Positions 9,531 through 19,585 of a DNA stretch of 64,000 nucleotides are shown piece by piece. A program made the position numbers and the translations under genes. Location: NCBI RefSeq assembly GCF_007197735.1, contig NZ_CP041637.1:2327001-2391000 (forward strand). The letters are read 5' to 3'. The notes below the pieces were generated by a model that saw only the letters and a list, made by a program, of their open reading frames with translations, searched no databases and was not told the origin of the DNA. The DNA is from Formosa sediminum (lineage in GTDB: Bacteria; Bacteroidota; Bacteroidia; Flavobacteriales; Flavobacteriaceae). The first letter of the stretch is position 1. The number at the start of each line of letters is the position of its first letter.

Positions 9531-11906
9531 ATGAAAAACGAAATTCAAGATAATTATACTCATATCAGTGACATTGTTCATTTGTACTTATCCAAATGGA
9601 AGTATTATCTATTATCATTGTTTGCATGTTTAGTTATAGCTTTTATCTTTTTAAGATATTCAACTAACGAATATCAAAGTAAAGCGACAATAAAAATTAC
9701 AGATGAGAAACAACTAAATAAATTTCCAGAATTAGCAGGTTTACAGTCTTCAGGATTGTTATCTAACGAAGGCGATGTTATTTCTGATGAAATAGAAATA
9801 TTAAAATCTAAAACTATTATTGAACAAGTAATAAAAGATTTGAAATTAAACATCAGATTTTTTGTTCAAGGTAGAATTAAGGAAAAAGAAAACTATATAG
9901 ATCCACCTATAAGTTTAACATTCTTTAAAAGTGATTCAGTTATAAACGCAGTCGATACAACTTTTTTTGTAACTATAATTAGTGAAGATAAGTTTAATAT
10001 ATCTCACGACGATCCCAAAACATTAACATCCATAAGTGATAATAGTGTACAAAGCGATAGTTATAATTTTGGAGATAAAATAAACACGTCTTTTGGCGGA
10101 ATGATTTTAACTCCTAATAAAGGTGCTTATGGTTCAGAAATAGGTTCGGTAATTAAAATTGCATTTACACCAGTATCTAAGCTGGTAGAAAGCTATCAAT
10201 CAACCTTACTTTTAGAAAATGAAAAAGGATCTAGTATAATTAAACTATCTATAAATGGTACAATTAGCTCAAAATCCGAAAACTTTTTAAACACCTTAAT
10301 AGATAAGTATAACGAAGATGTTATTAATGATAAAGAAGCTGTTATAAAAGTAACTTCAGATTTTATTACAAACAGATTAGATATTGTTTCCCAAGAGTTA
10401 GAAAAAGTTGATTTAACTGCAGAGACTTTAAAGAAGGATAATCGATTAACAGACTTAAGTTCACAATCCAATATTTTCTTACAGTCTGAACGTGAAAATG
10501 AAAATAAATTAATTACCACTACCAATCAGATTCAATTGATCGATTATATGGAAGATCACTTAGAATCTAATAGTGATGCAGGAGATTTATTACCTGCGAA
10601 CGTTGGGATAGAAGATAATGGAATTGCTCAAGTTACCAAAAGCCATAACGATTTAGTTATGCAACGTAACCGTTTATTAAAAAATTCAAGCGAAAAAAAC
10701 CCAACTGTAATTAATCTGGATAATCAGATAAAAGCATTAAAACAAAACCTAGAGCAGAGTTTAACAAATTTAAAGTCTTCTAGTGAAATTACATTAAATT
10801 CCTTACAGCGTACAGATTCAAGAATTAATGCTCAGATTTACTCTACACCAGGTAAAGAACGTAAATTTAGAGACATTACAAGACAGCAAAATATTAAAGA
10901 ATCTCTATATCTATATTTATTAGAAAAAAGGGAAGAAACTGCAATTACTTTAGGGATGTCTTCTCCGAATGCTAAAATTATTGATAGAGCAACAAGTTCT
11001 AGTATTCCTGTTAGTCCTAAAATTCCATTAGTATATTTAGCTGCATTAATTTTTGGTTTAGCAATACCAACATCAATAATTTATGCTAAAGATCTTTTAG
11101 ATAATAAGGTACACACTAAAAAGGACTTAACTAATTATTTAAGCATTCCTTTTATTGCTGAAATACCTAAATCACGTACCAAAAATGTTACAGTAAAAAA
11201 GGTAGATTATAGTCCAAAAGCAGAAGCATTTAGAATTTTAAGAACAAATATTGATTTTATGCTGCAAAATATAAAGCATAGATCAAAAACTATTTTTGTT
11301 ACGTCTACAACCAGTAAAGAAGGTAAATCGCATACATCTGTAAACCTATCACTATCTATTTCACATTCCGAAAAAAGAGTGTTATTTATTGAAACAGATA
11401 TTAGAGTACCAAAAGGATCTAGATATTTAGAGATTGAAAACGGCAATGGGTTAACAGATTATATCAGTAATGAAAAAATTAAGATTGAAGATATTATTGT
11501 TAAAACTAAAGATAATCCGTTTTTAGATATTATTCCATCAGGAACAATACCTCCTAATCCAGCCGAGTTATTGTTAAGCGATAGAGTTAAAGATCTCTTT
11601 GAAACTGTAAAAGATAAATATGATTATATAGTTGTTGATACAGCTGCAGTAGGTTTAGTTACAGATACATTACTGTTTAGCCATTTTGCAGATTTATTTA
11701 TTTATGTGGTTAAAGCAGATTATTTAGATAAGAGAAATTTAAGTATAGCTCAAACTATGTATGATGAAAAACGCTTACCAAATATGACCGTCCTACTTAA
11801 TAATTCTGATCAGAATAAAAATAATGGTTACGGGTATGGCTATGGTTATGGAAAGAACCCGAATACGACTAAAAAATGGTGGCAAAAGTTATTTAGTAAA
11901 AACTAA
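9531..11906 (+). CDS. Polysaccharide co-polymerase / BY-tyrosine autokinase (Wzc-like)
   Basis: A 791-residue inner-membrane protein. It has a Wzz-type N-terminal domain with TM1 (about 26-45), a long periplasmic coiled-coil region (about 270-440), TM2 (about 493-515), then a cytoplasmic BY-kinase. Walker A is TTSKEGKSHTS with K599, Walker A' is FIETDIR, and Walker B is VVDTAAVG. Both latter motifs deviate from the usual DxDxR and DxPP. The C-terminal tail carries a YGYGYGYG cluster, the expected autophosphorylation tyrosines. It controls chain length and export with the Wza-like lipoprotein. It is the last gene of the plus half, ending at the terminator at 11947. Confidence 0.9.
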   Translation: MKNEIQDNYTHISDIVHLYLSKWKYYLLSLFACLVIAFIFLRYSTNEYQSKATIKITDEKQLNKFPELAGLQSSGLLSNEGDVISDEIEILKSKTIIEQVIKDLKLNIRFFVQGRIKEKENYIDPPISLTFFKSDSVINAVDTTFFVTIISEDKFNISHDDPKTLTSISDNSVQSDSYNFGDKINTSFGGMILTPNKGAYGSEIGSVIKIAFTPVSKLVESYQSTLLLENEKGSSIIKLSINGTISSKSENFLNTLIDKYNEDVINDKEAVIKVTSDFITNRLDIVSQELEKVDLTAETLKKDNRLTDLSSQSNIFLQSERENENKLITTTNQIQLIDYMEDHLESNSDAGDLLPANVGIEDNGIAQVTKSHNDLVMQRNRLLKNSSEKNPTVINLDNQIKALKQNLEQSLTNLKSSSEITLNSLQRTDSRINAQIYSTPGKERKFRDITRQQNIKESLYLYLLEKREETAITLGMSSPNAKIIDRATSSSIPVSPKIPLVYLAALIFGLAIPTSIIYAKDLLDNKVHTKKDLTNYLSIPFIAEIPKSRTKNVTVKKVDYSPKAEAFRILRTNIDFMLQNIKHRSKTIFVTSTTSKEGKSHTSVNLSLSISHSEKRVLFIETDIRVPKGSRYLEIENGNGLTDYISNEKIKIEDIIVKTKDNPFLDIIPSGTIPPNPAELLLSDRVKDLFETVKDKYDYIVVDTAAVGLVTDTLLFSHFADLFIYVVKADYLDKRNLSIAQTMYDEKRLPNMTVLLNNSDQNKNNGYGYGYGYGKNPNTTKKWWQKLFSKN

Positions 11907-11946
11907 TCAATACATCACTACTTAAGTGTATTAAATTATAATCTTA

Positions 11947-11983
11947 AAACCCTCTCAAATAGAATTATTTGAGAGGGTTTTTT
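11947..11983. terminator. Bidirectional terminator between the two halves of the locus
   Basis: Arms AACCCTCTCAAAT and ATTTGAGAGGGTT pair perfectly around a short loop, with T run at 11978-11983 and A run at 11946-11949. It separates the convergent plus-strand kinase gene and minus-strand EEP gene. Confidence 0.85.
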
Positions 11984-11996
11984 ATGAATACATATA

Positions 11997-12995
11997 TTAT
12001 AATTTAATGTTTACAAGTACAGGTTCATGATCGGACAGATGTAAATCAAAATTTTGGTGACTTAATATTTTAATAGATGGATTGGTTAAAATATAGTCTA
12101 GCCGCAAAGGAACTGACTTTAAATTGTATGTTGTACCTAAACCACGACCTTCTTCTAGATAAGAATCGTTTAAATTCTCTTTTAAAATTCGATAGGGTAA
12201 TGCATACCGCGTCGAGTTAAAGTCTCCACATATTATTATTTTTCTAGAAGTAGATGCTATGTTTTTTCTTACCTGTTTTGATTGTTCAATTTGTTTTTTA
12301 AATGTCTCACTTACTTTATTAAAAAGGGTATGATATATATTACTATTAAATTGTATTAAATTTTGATTTAAACCATGCGATTGTAAATGCACATTATACA
12401 ATCTAATAGTGTCTGTTTGTATTACAATATCTGCATAAATAGTATTGTTTCTTGTATTCGGAAAATCAATATAGCCTTTATCCACAATTGGATATTTGGA
12501 ATAAATAGAGAGTAGCGATTTTCCTTTAGTTAATCTTAAATCATTAAAATTATAAGGATAGCCTTGCAGTTTTCGTGTTATATGAAAGTTAGACTCTTGC
12601 AATACTAGAATATCTGGTTGTAAGGAATCTAAAAATGTTATAAGTCTTGTAGTCGTTTTTTCGCCTTTATACTTGTAACTAAACCCTTTTGTATTAAATG
12701 ATAAAATACTAATAGCATTATCTAGCTCACTAGGTTTTAATTGCGACACACTATTGAAGCTGTAAGACCAATTAAAAACTAACAAAAAGCTACACGCACC
12801 AATACAATAAAAATACTTTTTTTTATAAATAGAATAGATGCTTAGTATAACGTTTAAAATGAATAGAACAGGTAATATAATACTAAAACCAACAGAAATC
12901 CAGCCCCAATTACAGTAACTACTAAGTATGCCTATAAATAAAATAAGTACTATTAATAGTGCAAATACATCAATTTTATCTAAAGTATTTTTCAA
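11997..12995 (-). CDS. Endonuclease/exonuclease/phosphatase (EEP) family membrane protein
   Basis: A 332-residue protein with three N-terminal TM helices (about 10-85) and a C-terminal EEP (DNase I/sphingomyelinase-like) domain. Catalytic-type blocks are LSFNTKGF, LVLQES, the HLQSHG motif, IICGDFNST and LSDHEPV with the catalytic His. The family cleaves phosphodiesters or phosphomonoesters of nucleic acids, phosphoinositides or lipids. With a membrane anchor here it likely faces the periplasm, but its substrate is unknown. It is the last gene of the minus-strand polysaccharide operon, 26 bp after a glycosyltransferase. Confidence 0.8.
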   Translation of the reverse strand: MKNTLDKIDVFALLIVLILFIGILSSYCNWGWISVGFSIILPVLFILNVILSIYSIYKKKYFYCIGACSFLLVFNWSYSFNSVSQLKPSELDNAISILSFNTKGFSYKYKGEKTTTRLITFLDSLQPDILVLQESNFHITRKLQGYPYNFNDLRLTKGKSLLSIYSKYPIVDKGYIDFPNTRNNTIYADIVIQTDTIRLYNVHLQSHGLNQNLIQFNSNIYHTLFNKVSETFKKQIEQSKQVRKNIASTSRKIIICGDFNSTRYALPYRILKENLNDSYLEEGRGLGTTYNLKSVPLRLDYILTNPSIKILSHQNFDLHLSDHEPVLVNIKL

Positions 12996-13021
12996 ATTAA
13001 TGGCGATTGTATGATGTTTAA

Positions 13022-14161
13022 TTAGTGTTTTATTTCTTCGTTAATTATAGCTATTAATTCTTTATTTATAATATTTACATCAAATCTTTGTTCAGCATAA
13101 AGTCTACTATTACGTCCCATTTCTTTGATTTTAGAAGGTGTTTTAAGAAAAACTGCCATTGCTTCTACCAATTCTTCTAAATTATTAGGAGCTATTAATA
13201 TTCCATTATAATCTTTCTTAACTGTTTCTTTACAACCAGGTGTATTGGTTGTAATTATAGGTAATCCTACAGATAAAGCTTCTAATATAGATCTAGGAAC
13301 TCCTTCTCGATAGTATGTAGGTAACACAAACACATCGGTATGGTATAAATGTTCTGGAACATTATTTTGCTTACCGTGATAAACCACAATTCCTTTACTA
13401 TTTAGCTTGTTTAATTTTTCTAATTTTATTGAAGATGGCGAATTATCGGGCTCTCCAATAATATGAAATTCTGCTTCTGGATACGTTTTTTTTAATTTTT
13501 TAGCAGCTGCGATATATAACTCTATTCCTTTCTCTTTAATTAATCTTGCTACCAGTAAGAATTTAATTTTGTTAGAAGTATTATCGTTAACTCTAGTTTT
13601 ATATTTATTTAAATTAACCCCAGAGCCTCCAACAAATGCAACTTTATTTGTTTTTGGTATTATTTTTCTATCTAAGAATAATTTATAGTCGTCTTTATTT
13701 TGAAAAACAATAACTTTATTTTTACGTATAGATATTTTATATAAAAACTCGTTTAGTCTTTGTAAAGTTCTAGCTTTAAATGTTAAGCCAGTGAATGCAA
13801 ACCCAAGTCCTGTAATTAAAGATATTACGGGAACATTACAGGAGTTTGCTGCAATAGAGCTATAAATTACAGGCTTAACTGTATAAGGAAAAACCAAATC
13901 AATGTCATGTGTTTTTATTATTGCTTTTAGTTCAGAAATAGACTTTAAATCATTTAAAGGGTTTAAGCCTGTACGTTCTAATTTATATACAACTGGATGT
14001 GCACCTAAAGTTAATAGTTGTTGTTTAACTTCTTCTGTATAATCTGGTGACGCAGTATAAACTTCAAAATTATTTTGTATTAAACTTTCAATAAAATCTC
14101 CCCTAAAGTTAATTAGAGATGGAGAAAATGATGCTACTAATAAAATTCTTTTTTTTGACAT
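13022..14161 (-). CDS. GT4-family glycosyltransferase (PglA-like)
   Basis: A 379-residue GT-B fold retaining glycosyltransferase. The N-terminal acceptor domain begins ILLVASFSPSLINFRGDFI. The block GLGFAFTG and the C-terminal donor-binding EX7E region EGVPRSILEALSVGLP are typical of the group acting on undecaprenyl-PP-bacillosamine and related acceptors. It sits directly against the AsnB gene (the start abuts the asnB stop). It probably adds one of the first sugars after the PglC-like step. Acceptor and donor are inferred. Confidence 0.88.
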   Translation of the reverse strand: MSKKRILLVASFSPSLINFRGDFIESLIQNNFEVYTASPDYTEEVKQQLLTLGAHPVVYKLERTGLNPLNDLKSISELKAIIKTHDIDLVFPYTVKPVIYSSIAANSCNVPVISLITGLGFAFTGLTFKARTLQRLNEFLYKISIRKNKVIVFQNKDDYKLFLDRKIIPKTNKVAFVGGSGVNLNKYKTRVNDNTSNKIKFLLVARLIKEKGIELYIAAAKKLKKTYPEAEFHIIGEPDNSPSSIKLEKLNKLNSKGIVVYHGKQNNVPEHLYHTDVFVLPTYYREGVPRSILEALSVGLPIITTNTPGCKETVKKDYNGILIAPNNLEELVEAMAVFLKTPSKIKEMGRNSRLYAEQRFDVNIINKELIAIINEEIKH

Positions 14162-16072
14162 TTAGACTTTAGACTGTTTTAAATAATTGTAAGTATACCA
14201 TTTTTGAAAACAATAGAAAGACCATACTCTAAACGTACTATCTTTTTTACTATCTAAATGATCTTTTACTAATTTGATTATAATATTTTTATTAAATATA
14301 CCTTGCATTTCTAGGTATTTAGGCTCTATATAGCGCTCTAATTCTTTACGTAAACTTTGTCTTAACCAATCTCCTGTTGGAGAACCAAAGCCACTTTTAC
14401 TTTTTTCAAGAAACTCTTCTGGGAATTGGTCTTTAAAGGCTTCTTTTAAAATGTATTTTTTATTCCAACCTTTCATTAAATAATCTTCAGGCAGTGTATT
14501 TGTAAATTCCCAAAGGTCTTTATTTAAAAAGGGAGCTCTACATTCTAAAGAGTTCATCATACTAGTTCGGTCTACTTTAGCAAGCATACCACCTTCTAGA
14601 CTTAAAACTTTATCAACCTGTCTGAAATCGGTTAAGGTTTCGGCTTTATTTAAGTTTAAAATATCTTTATACTCTTGAAACAAATCATGCTCTAAATAAT
14701 CTGAATTTAAAATTTCAGAAATTTCATTATTTGTATTTGCTAGAGAAATAATATCCCAGTAAAAGTCACCTTTATAATTTATTGCATGTAATAGTTTTTT
14801 TATTCTAAACTTTCTACCTCTAGCATCGTCTTTTTCTATTAAGAAATTTTTGCTATGTTTTAAAATAGATTTGTGTAAAAATTCAGGTACAATACTGGTA
14901 TAGCGTTTATTCATTTTACCAATATAGTATTTGTTGTACCCTCCAAAAACTTCATCTCCACCATCACCAGTTAATGCAACTGTAACGTGCTCTCGGGTTT
15001 TATTTGAGAGTAGGTGAGTAGGTAAGGCCGCCGTATCAGAAAATGGCTCATCAAAATTCACAAGAATATCATGAATGTTATCTTTTAAATCGTCTTCATC
15101 AATAATAAATTCATGGTGCTTACTGTTTAACATTTTAGCCACAACTCTAGATTTATCAGACTCGTCGTAAGTCGCTTTTTTAAAGCCTATTGAAAAAGTA
15201 TCTATTTTTCTATCTGTAGCTTGCGATAAACATAAAGAGATAATTGAAGAATCTACACCTCCAGATAAAAAAGTTCCTAGTGCAACGTCAGAAATAGACC
15301 TGCTATTTACACTATTGTAAACCAATTCTTTTGTTTTTGCTTTTGCATCATCAAAAGAGATTTGTTGTTTTACCGGAACAGGTTCTGGATTAATTTTTGT
15401 GATTGTAGTTGTATGAGAGGCTAAATCATATTCAATATAATGGTTAGCTTCTAACTTAAAAATATTTTTATATATAGTATGTGGTGCCGGAATGTAAGTT
15501 AAACGAAAATATAGATTTAAACCTTTTTTAGAGATTTCTGGTGTAAAATCGAGTATGTTAATGATAGATTTTAATTCTGATGCCCATAAAAACTGCGTGT
15601 TAGATTGTGTATAATATAATGGCTTTTCTCCAAAAAAGTCACGCGTAATAAAGAGTTTGTTTTGTATTTTATCATAAATGCTAAAGGCAAACATACCGTC
15701 TAACCATTGGAATGATTCTACGCCATATTTTTCGTAAAGTTTTATAATAACTTCAGTATCACTTGTGGTATTAAAAGTAACACCTTCTGCTTCTAATTTG
15801 GCTTTTAATATTTTATAATTATAGATTTCACCATTAAAAACAATTACAATCTTTTTATCATCTGTATATATAGGTTGTTTACCAGATTTTAAATCTATAA
15901 TAGATAATCGTCTCATAGCCATACCTACAGACCCGTTACTATTCTCTTCAGAGAATACCCCGTCTTGATCTGGTCCTCTATGAATAATGAGATTATTCAT
16001 TTTGGTTAATATCCCATTTATCTTGTTGTCTTTAAGACCATTTCTTGTAATAATTCCGTTAATTCCGCACAT
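14162..16072 (-). CDS. asnB: Asparagine synthase-type glutamine amidotransferase
   Basis: A 636-residue two-domain enzyme. The class II glutaminase has the nucleophile Cys2 (MCGINGI) and the blocks HRGPDQDG and NGEIYNY. The synthetase domain has the PP-loop SGGVDSS (270-276) and ALTGDGGDEVFGGY. All key residues are intact. Although the family makes asparagine, copies inside polysaccharide loci are thought to amidate uronic acids or related sugars; position between glycosyltransferases favours that here, by inference. Spacing is 0 bp to the downstream GT4 gene and 5 bp to the upstream one, so it is firmly part of the operon. Confidence 0.9.
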   Translation of the reverse strand: MCGINGIITRNGLKDNKINGILTKMNNLIIHRGPDQDGVFSEENSNGSVGMAMRRLSIIDLKSGKQPIYTDDKKIVIVFNGEIYNYKILKAKLEAEGVTFNTTSDTEVIIKLYEKYGVESFQWLDGMFAFSIYDKIQNKLFITRDFFGEKPLYYTQSNTQFLWASELKSIINILDFTPEISKKGLNLYFRLTYIPAPHTIYKNIFKLEANHYIEYDLASHTTTITKINPEPVPVKQQISFDDAKAKTKELVYNSVNSRSISDVALGTFLSGGVDSSIISLCLSQATDRKIDTFSIGFKKATYDESDKSRVVAKMLNSKHHEFIIDEDDLKDNIHDILVNFDEPFSDTAALPTHLLSNKTREHVTVALTGDGGDEVFGGYNKYYIGKMNKRYTSIVPEFLHKSILKHSKNFLIEKDDARGRKFRIKKLLHAINYKGDFYWDIISLANTNNEISEILNSDYLEHDLFQEYKDILNLNKAETLTDFRQVDKVLSLEGGMLAKVDRTSMMNSLECRAPFLNKDLWEFTNTLPEDYLMKGWNKKYILKEAFKDQFPEEFLEKSKSGFGSPTGDWLRQSLRKELERYIEPKYLEMQGIFNKNIIIKLVKDHLDSKKDSTFRVWSFYCFQKWYTYNYLKQSKV

Positions 16073-16077
16073 ACACT

Positions 16078-17226
16078 TTAATTATTTAAAAAGTTATAGA
16101 ATTTTGAGTATATACTCTTAAGTTCGTATTCTTTAGCTCTTTGTAAGCTTAATTGGCTATATTTTTCACGTTCTTTAGGATTGTTGTTAAAAAAAGCTAA
16201 CGCGTGTTTAAGTCCTTCATGATCATCGTTGTTAATGAGTATTCCGTATTTACCAAGATGGAACGTGCCAGGTGTAATGGTTATAGTTTCATTATCGTTT
16301 AGTAATTCTAACGGACCAGATAAACAATTGGTAGAGATACAAGGTAACCCCATGGCCATAGCTTCAATAAGCGCATTAGGAAAGCCTTCAGTAAACGAAG
16401 ACAATACAAAGCAATGCTGTTTTAGAAGGTATTCGTTAACATGTTTTACTTTGCCTGCTAAGGTTACTTTATTTTGTAACTTTAAATTAGAAATTTCTTG
16501 GGTTAAATAGTTGTGTAATTCTCCTCCGCCTAAAATAGTTAGTTTATAAGGTTGTGTATTATCTTGTAATGCACGCAGGATCATGATATGGTTTTTACGT
16601 TTATTTAAAGTTCCTGCTGTTATAATTTTAAAGTTTTTAAAAGTTGTATTTAAAGTTTCAGGAGTAATGGTTTTTTCGGGTAATTCTATAGGGTTATATA
16701 TAACATCCATAGGGATTTTTACTCCAAAATTATCTTTTAAATCTGTATTGATATATACAGAGTTAGAAAATAGTTTGGTACACTTATTATAATATATGGG
16801 ATAGAATAATTTAGAGATATAGAGTGAAAGCTTACTTGATGTATTATCTGACGGAAACCCACGTTCACTAATAATGGTTTTTAAGTTAGGATTGGTTGAA
16901 GCAATCATACCATTTAATAAGTTTGGAAATGCTAAAAAAGAGATTGAAATGCTTATGTTTTCTTGTTTTATAAAAGCATTGTATTTCTTTTTAAAGCTAA
17001 CCAAATCAGCAAACTTTGCATAAAATGGTCTGTTAGGAGTTTCGGTAGATAAATATACCACATTGATATCTTCAGGGATTTGAAAATGAATGTGATTGTA
17101 AAATAACACAAGTGTTACATTATAGTCTGTTCTTAACATTTTAAGTAACAGGCTAATCACTTTCTCTGCACCTCCACTTCCTAAAGTGATGCTTAAAATA
17201 CTAATATTTGGTTTTGTTGAGTTCAA
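16078..17226 (-). CDS. GT4-family glycosyltransferase
   Basis: A 382-residue GT-B glycosyltransferase. The N-terminus has the glycine block GSGGAEKVI (about 17-25), followed by the C-terminal donor domain with TAGTLNKRKNH, ILGGGEL and the EX7E segment EGFPNALIEAMAMGLP. It belongs to the group with a GGAE motif near the start, like two neighbours in this operon. It should add one sugar to the lipid-linked repeat unit on the cytoplasmic face. The specific linkage cannot be read from sequence. Spacing of 5 and 8 bp to its neighbours indicates co-transcription. Confidence 0.88.
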   Translation of the reverse strand: MNSTKPNISILSITLGSGGAEKVISLLLKMLRTDYNVTLVLFYNHIHFQIPEDINVVYLSTETPNRPFYAKFADLVSFKKKYNAFIKQENISISISFLAFPNLLNGMIASTNPNLKTIISERGFPSDNTSSKLSLYISKLFYPIYYNKCTKLFSNSVYINTDLKDNFGVKIPMDVIYNPIELPEKTITPETLNTTFKNFKIITAGTLNKRKNHIMILRALQDNTQPYKLTILGGGELHNYLTQEISNLKLQNKVTLAGKVKHVNEYLLKQHCFVLSSFTEGFPNALIEAMAMGLPCISTNCLSGPLELLNDNETITITPGTFHLGKYGILINNDDHEGLKHALAFFNNNPKEREKYSQLSLQRAKEYELKSIYSKFYNFLNN

Positions 17227-17234
17227 ACTGTAGT

Positions 17235-18317
17235 TTAGGTATTAGATAATTCTGTAAATAAATCTTCATATTGTTTTAAAATATGTGTTTTATTAAATTT
17301 TCTATAGACAGATTCACTTACTATTTTTGGGTCCCATGTAATGGCTGTCGTTGCTTTTATAATATTATTTAAGTAATCTTCATCACTATCTGCAACCAAA
17401 CCATTTACATCATCTTCAATAATTTCATTTAAACCGCCAGGTGCTTTATAAGCTAAAACAGGAGTACCTACTGCACAGCTTTCAATTAAGCAATTAGGAA
17501 ATCCTTCTACATAAGATCCTTGTAAGAAAAAATCACTAGCAGCAAGGTGTTTCTCGACGTCTTTGGTAAACGCGATATGTGTAATTTTATCTTTTAGGTT
17601 ATAAGTTTCTATTAATTTTAAAATGTGCTCTTGTTCAGGACCTTTGCCAATTAAAGTATAGTGAAACTCAAAATCTAATTGTGATAATATTTTTAGAAGT
17701 CTTTCGTGGCCTTTTTGTTTTTTAAATTGTGCTACTGTAATAAATTGTATACAAGGTTTAGTCTTGTCTGTTGTGCTTTTTATTTTAAAGCTATCTGTAA
17801 TTGGATTATTTATAATTCTTAGTTTAGATTCTGGTATGTTAAAAGTTGATTTCATGTCTTCACGCATATCAATTGATTGACAAAGAATGATGTCAAGCAT
17901 TTTATAACTTACATTTATCGGAATTAAATTTCCAAATCTGTTTTTACTGTGACTAAAATCCTTAACCACGCTCATAACATTAGCTTCTCTACCAATAAAC
18001 TTTATTTTGGGAAAAAATACTGAAATCAATGCTATAGCTGTATTTACATGAGCAATTGAACTAACGACTACATCTGGTTTGGTTTTAGCAAAGCCTTTTA
18101 TAAAATCGGGTATTGCATTTAATACTCGAGTTTTATTAAAATATTTAACCTTAATTGAGTCTGTATTATAAGGTGTTTTTTGTTTGGATCCGGCAAGCCA
18201 AAGTTGAGTGTCAAATTTTTCTTTAGAAATATTATTGGCTATAAATGAGACAACTCTTTCTGCCCCACCAGAGGTAAGATCAGGAAGTATAAAGATTAGT
18301 TTTATTTTAGTTTTCAT
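17235..18317 (-). CDS. GT4-family glycosyltransferase
   Basis: A 360-residue GT-B enzyme with N-terminal block LTSGGAERVVSFI, the inter-domain region TVAQFKKQKGHERLL, LIGKGPE, and the EX7E motif EGFPNCLIESCAVGTP. A GGAER-type start shared with the genes at 16078 and 20782 suggests they arose by duplication. It acts in repeat-unit assembly; donor and acceptor are unknown. A 575-bp gap separates it from the acetyltransferase gene upstream in the operon, so it may have its own promoter. Confidence 0.87.
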   Translation of the reverse strand: MKTKIKLIFILPDLTSGGAERVVSFIANNISKEKFDTQLWLAGSKQKTPYNTDSIKVKYFNKTRVLNAIPDFIKGFAKTKPDVVVSSIAHVNTAIALISVFFPKIKFIGREANVMSVVKDFSHSKNRFGNLIPINVSYKMLDIILCQSIDMREDMKSTFNIPESKLRIINNPITDSFKIKSTTDKTKPCIQFITVAQFKKQKGHERLLKILSQLDFEFHYTLIGKGPEQEHILKLIETYNLKDKITHIAFTKDVEKHLAASDFFLQGSYVEGFPNCLIESCAVGTPVLAYKAPGGLNEIIEDDVNGLVADSDEDYLNNIIKATTAITWDPKIVSESVYRKFNKTHILKQYEDLFTELSNT

Positions 18318-18892
18318 AATTTATAGACGTTGTCTCTTTGCTATTAAACGTTTTTCTTTTTAATTACTACTTGTTAGACTATTTATAACAAAAAATACTT
18401 GAAAGTATACGTTTTTATTTAGACAATTTTCTTGAGGAATAATTTATATTGATTTAGCTTAAGTTTAAGACCGTAATTATTTTAAGGTATTTGTTTATAA
18501 TTAATTACAAAACTGTTTAGGTGTTGATTATTAGTGGTATACTAGTTGTGTTTTACTTGTTTTTATGATAAATTCATATAAAAAATGCAAAGGTTATTTT
18601 TTGGTTTTATATCCCTAAAGGTTGTTACAATATTTATAAATAAGGACTTATTATCTAATAAATATTTAAAGATGTTTTATAAAAATTTAAAAATCAAAAA
18701 AACTCTTTAAAAGGTTAGATTAAGCCTATAATCCGTTTAAAACTTTAATTTTATGAGGTTAGTTATAAAATATTTGCACTCATAATTTTCATGCTTAAGT
18801 TCCTAAAAAAAATATATAAAGTTGTAGAAATAAATCTGAGTTTAAATAGTTGGATATTAATAAAAAATGTAATTACATAGCTTAATACACCA
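18318..18892. other. 575-bp non-coding gap inside the polysaccharide operon
   Basis: Unusually long for this tightly packed minus-strand operon. It is AT-rich with frequent stops in all frames, and no gene, tRNA or T-tracted hairpin was recognised. It could carry an internal promoter for the three glycosyltransferase/AsnB genes downstream, or be the remains of a lost gene; nothing recognisable survives. Confidence 0.5.
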
Positions 18893-19474
18893 CTATATAT
18901 GTTTAATGATTTTAGTGATGTCAATTTTTTTAATCGCTTTTGCAGGGTTGCCAGCAATCATCATACTGTCTTCTGTAAAGGATTTATTTACAACAGCATT
19001 AGCACCTATGGCTATATTATTTGCAATTTCTATATCACCATATATTTTAGCTCCAGGAGCTATATAAACGTTATCTCCTAATTTAGGTGCTTTTTTTGAG
19101 CCTCCCGAAGCTCCTATATTGGTACATGCATGAATTCTACAATTTTTACCAACTTTTGTATTACTGTTTATAACAATTGTACCATAATGTACAATTGCTA
19201 AACCTGGTCCAAAAACATTAATAGGAATAGAGAACCCTAATTTTAAAGATATATTTTTAAATTTAAATCTTAAATATGTATATACTAGTTTGTTAAAACC
19301 ATGACGTTTACAGTTGTGATAATACTCTAGTTTTCTTAAGGTTTTTTGAAATTTCCAAATTTGATTTGGTGAAATACATTCAATGAAATAAGAAATTAAA
19401 TTTAGATTTTGTATACCTAAAGCCTTTTGGTCTGCTTTTAAATAGTCTATATAGTTTTGTTTGTTCTGTATCAT
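18893..19474 (-). CDS. Serine-acetyltransferase-like hexapeptide O-acetyltransferase
   Basis: A 193-residue acyltransferase with an alpha-helical N-terminus (about 1-85) and a left-handed beta-helix of hexapeptide repeats (about 90-175), including VHYGTIVINSNTKVG, CRIHACTNIGASGG, VYIAPGAKIYG and AIGANAVVNKSF, ending AGNPAKAI. This is the serine acetyltransferase (CysE/EpsC) layout. It lies in a polysaccharide operon rather than beside cysK, so O-acetylation of a sugar is more likely than cysteine synthesis, by context. It is transcribed after the Wzy-like gene (111-bp gap). Confidence 0.82.
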   Translation of the reverse strand: MIQNKQNYIDYLKADQKALGIQNLNLISYFIECISPNQIWKFQKTLRKLEYYHNCKRHGFNKLVYTYLRFKFKNISLKLGFSIPINVFGPGLAIVHYGTIVINSNTKVGKNCRIHACTNIGASGGSKKAPKLGDNVYIAPGAKIYGDIEIANNIAIGANAVVNKSFTEDSMMIAGNPAKAIKKIDITKIIKHI

Positions 19475-19585
19475 TGTGTCATTTTATAATTATATGTGAT
19501 AAGCAATTGACTTTGTTGGATCTAATTTATAATTCTCAAAACATGTAATTTAAATAGTATACCCAATTTTAAATATTAAATAGAA

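Noticed and set aside
18763-18957. 64-residue minus-strand ORF
   Set aside because: It overlaps the end of the acetyltransferase gene in another frame and shows no family features; it is a by-product of AT-rich sequence.
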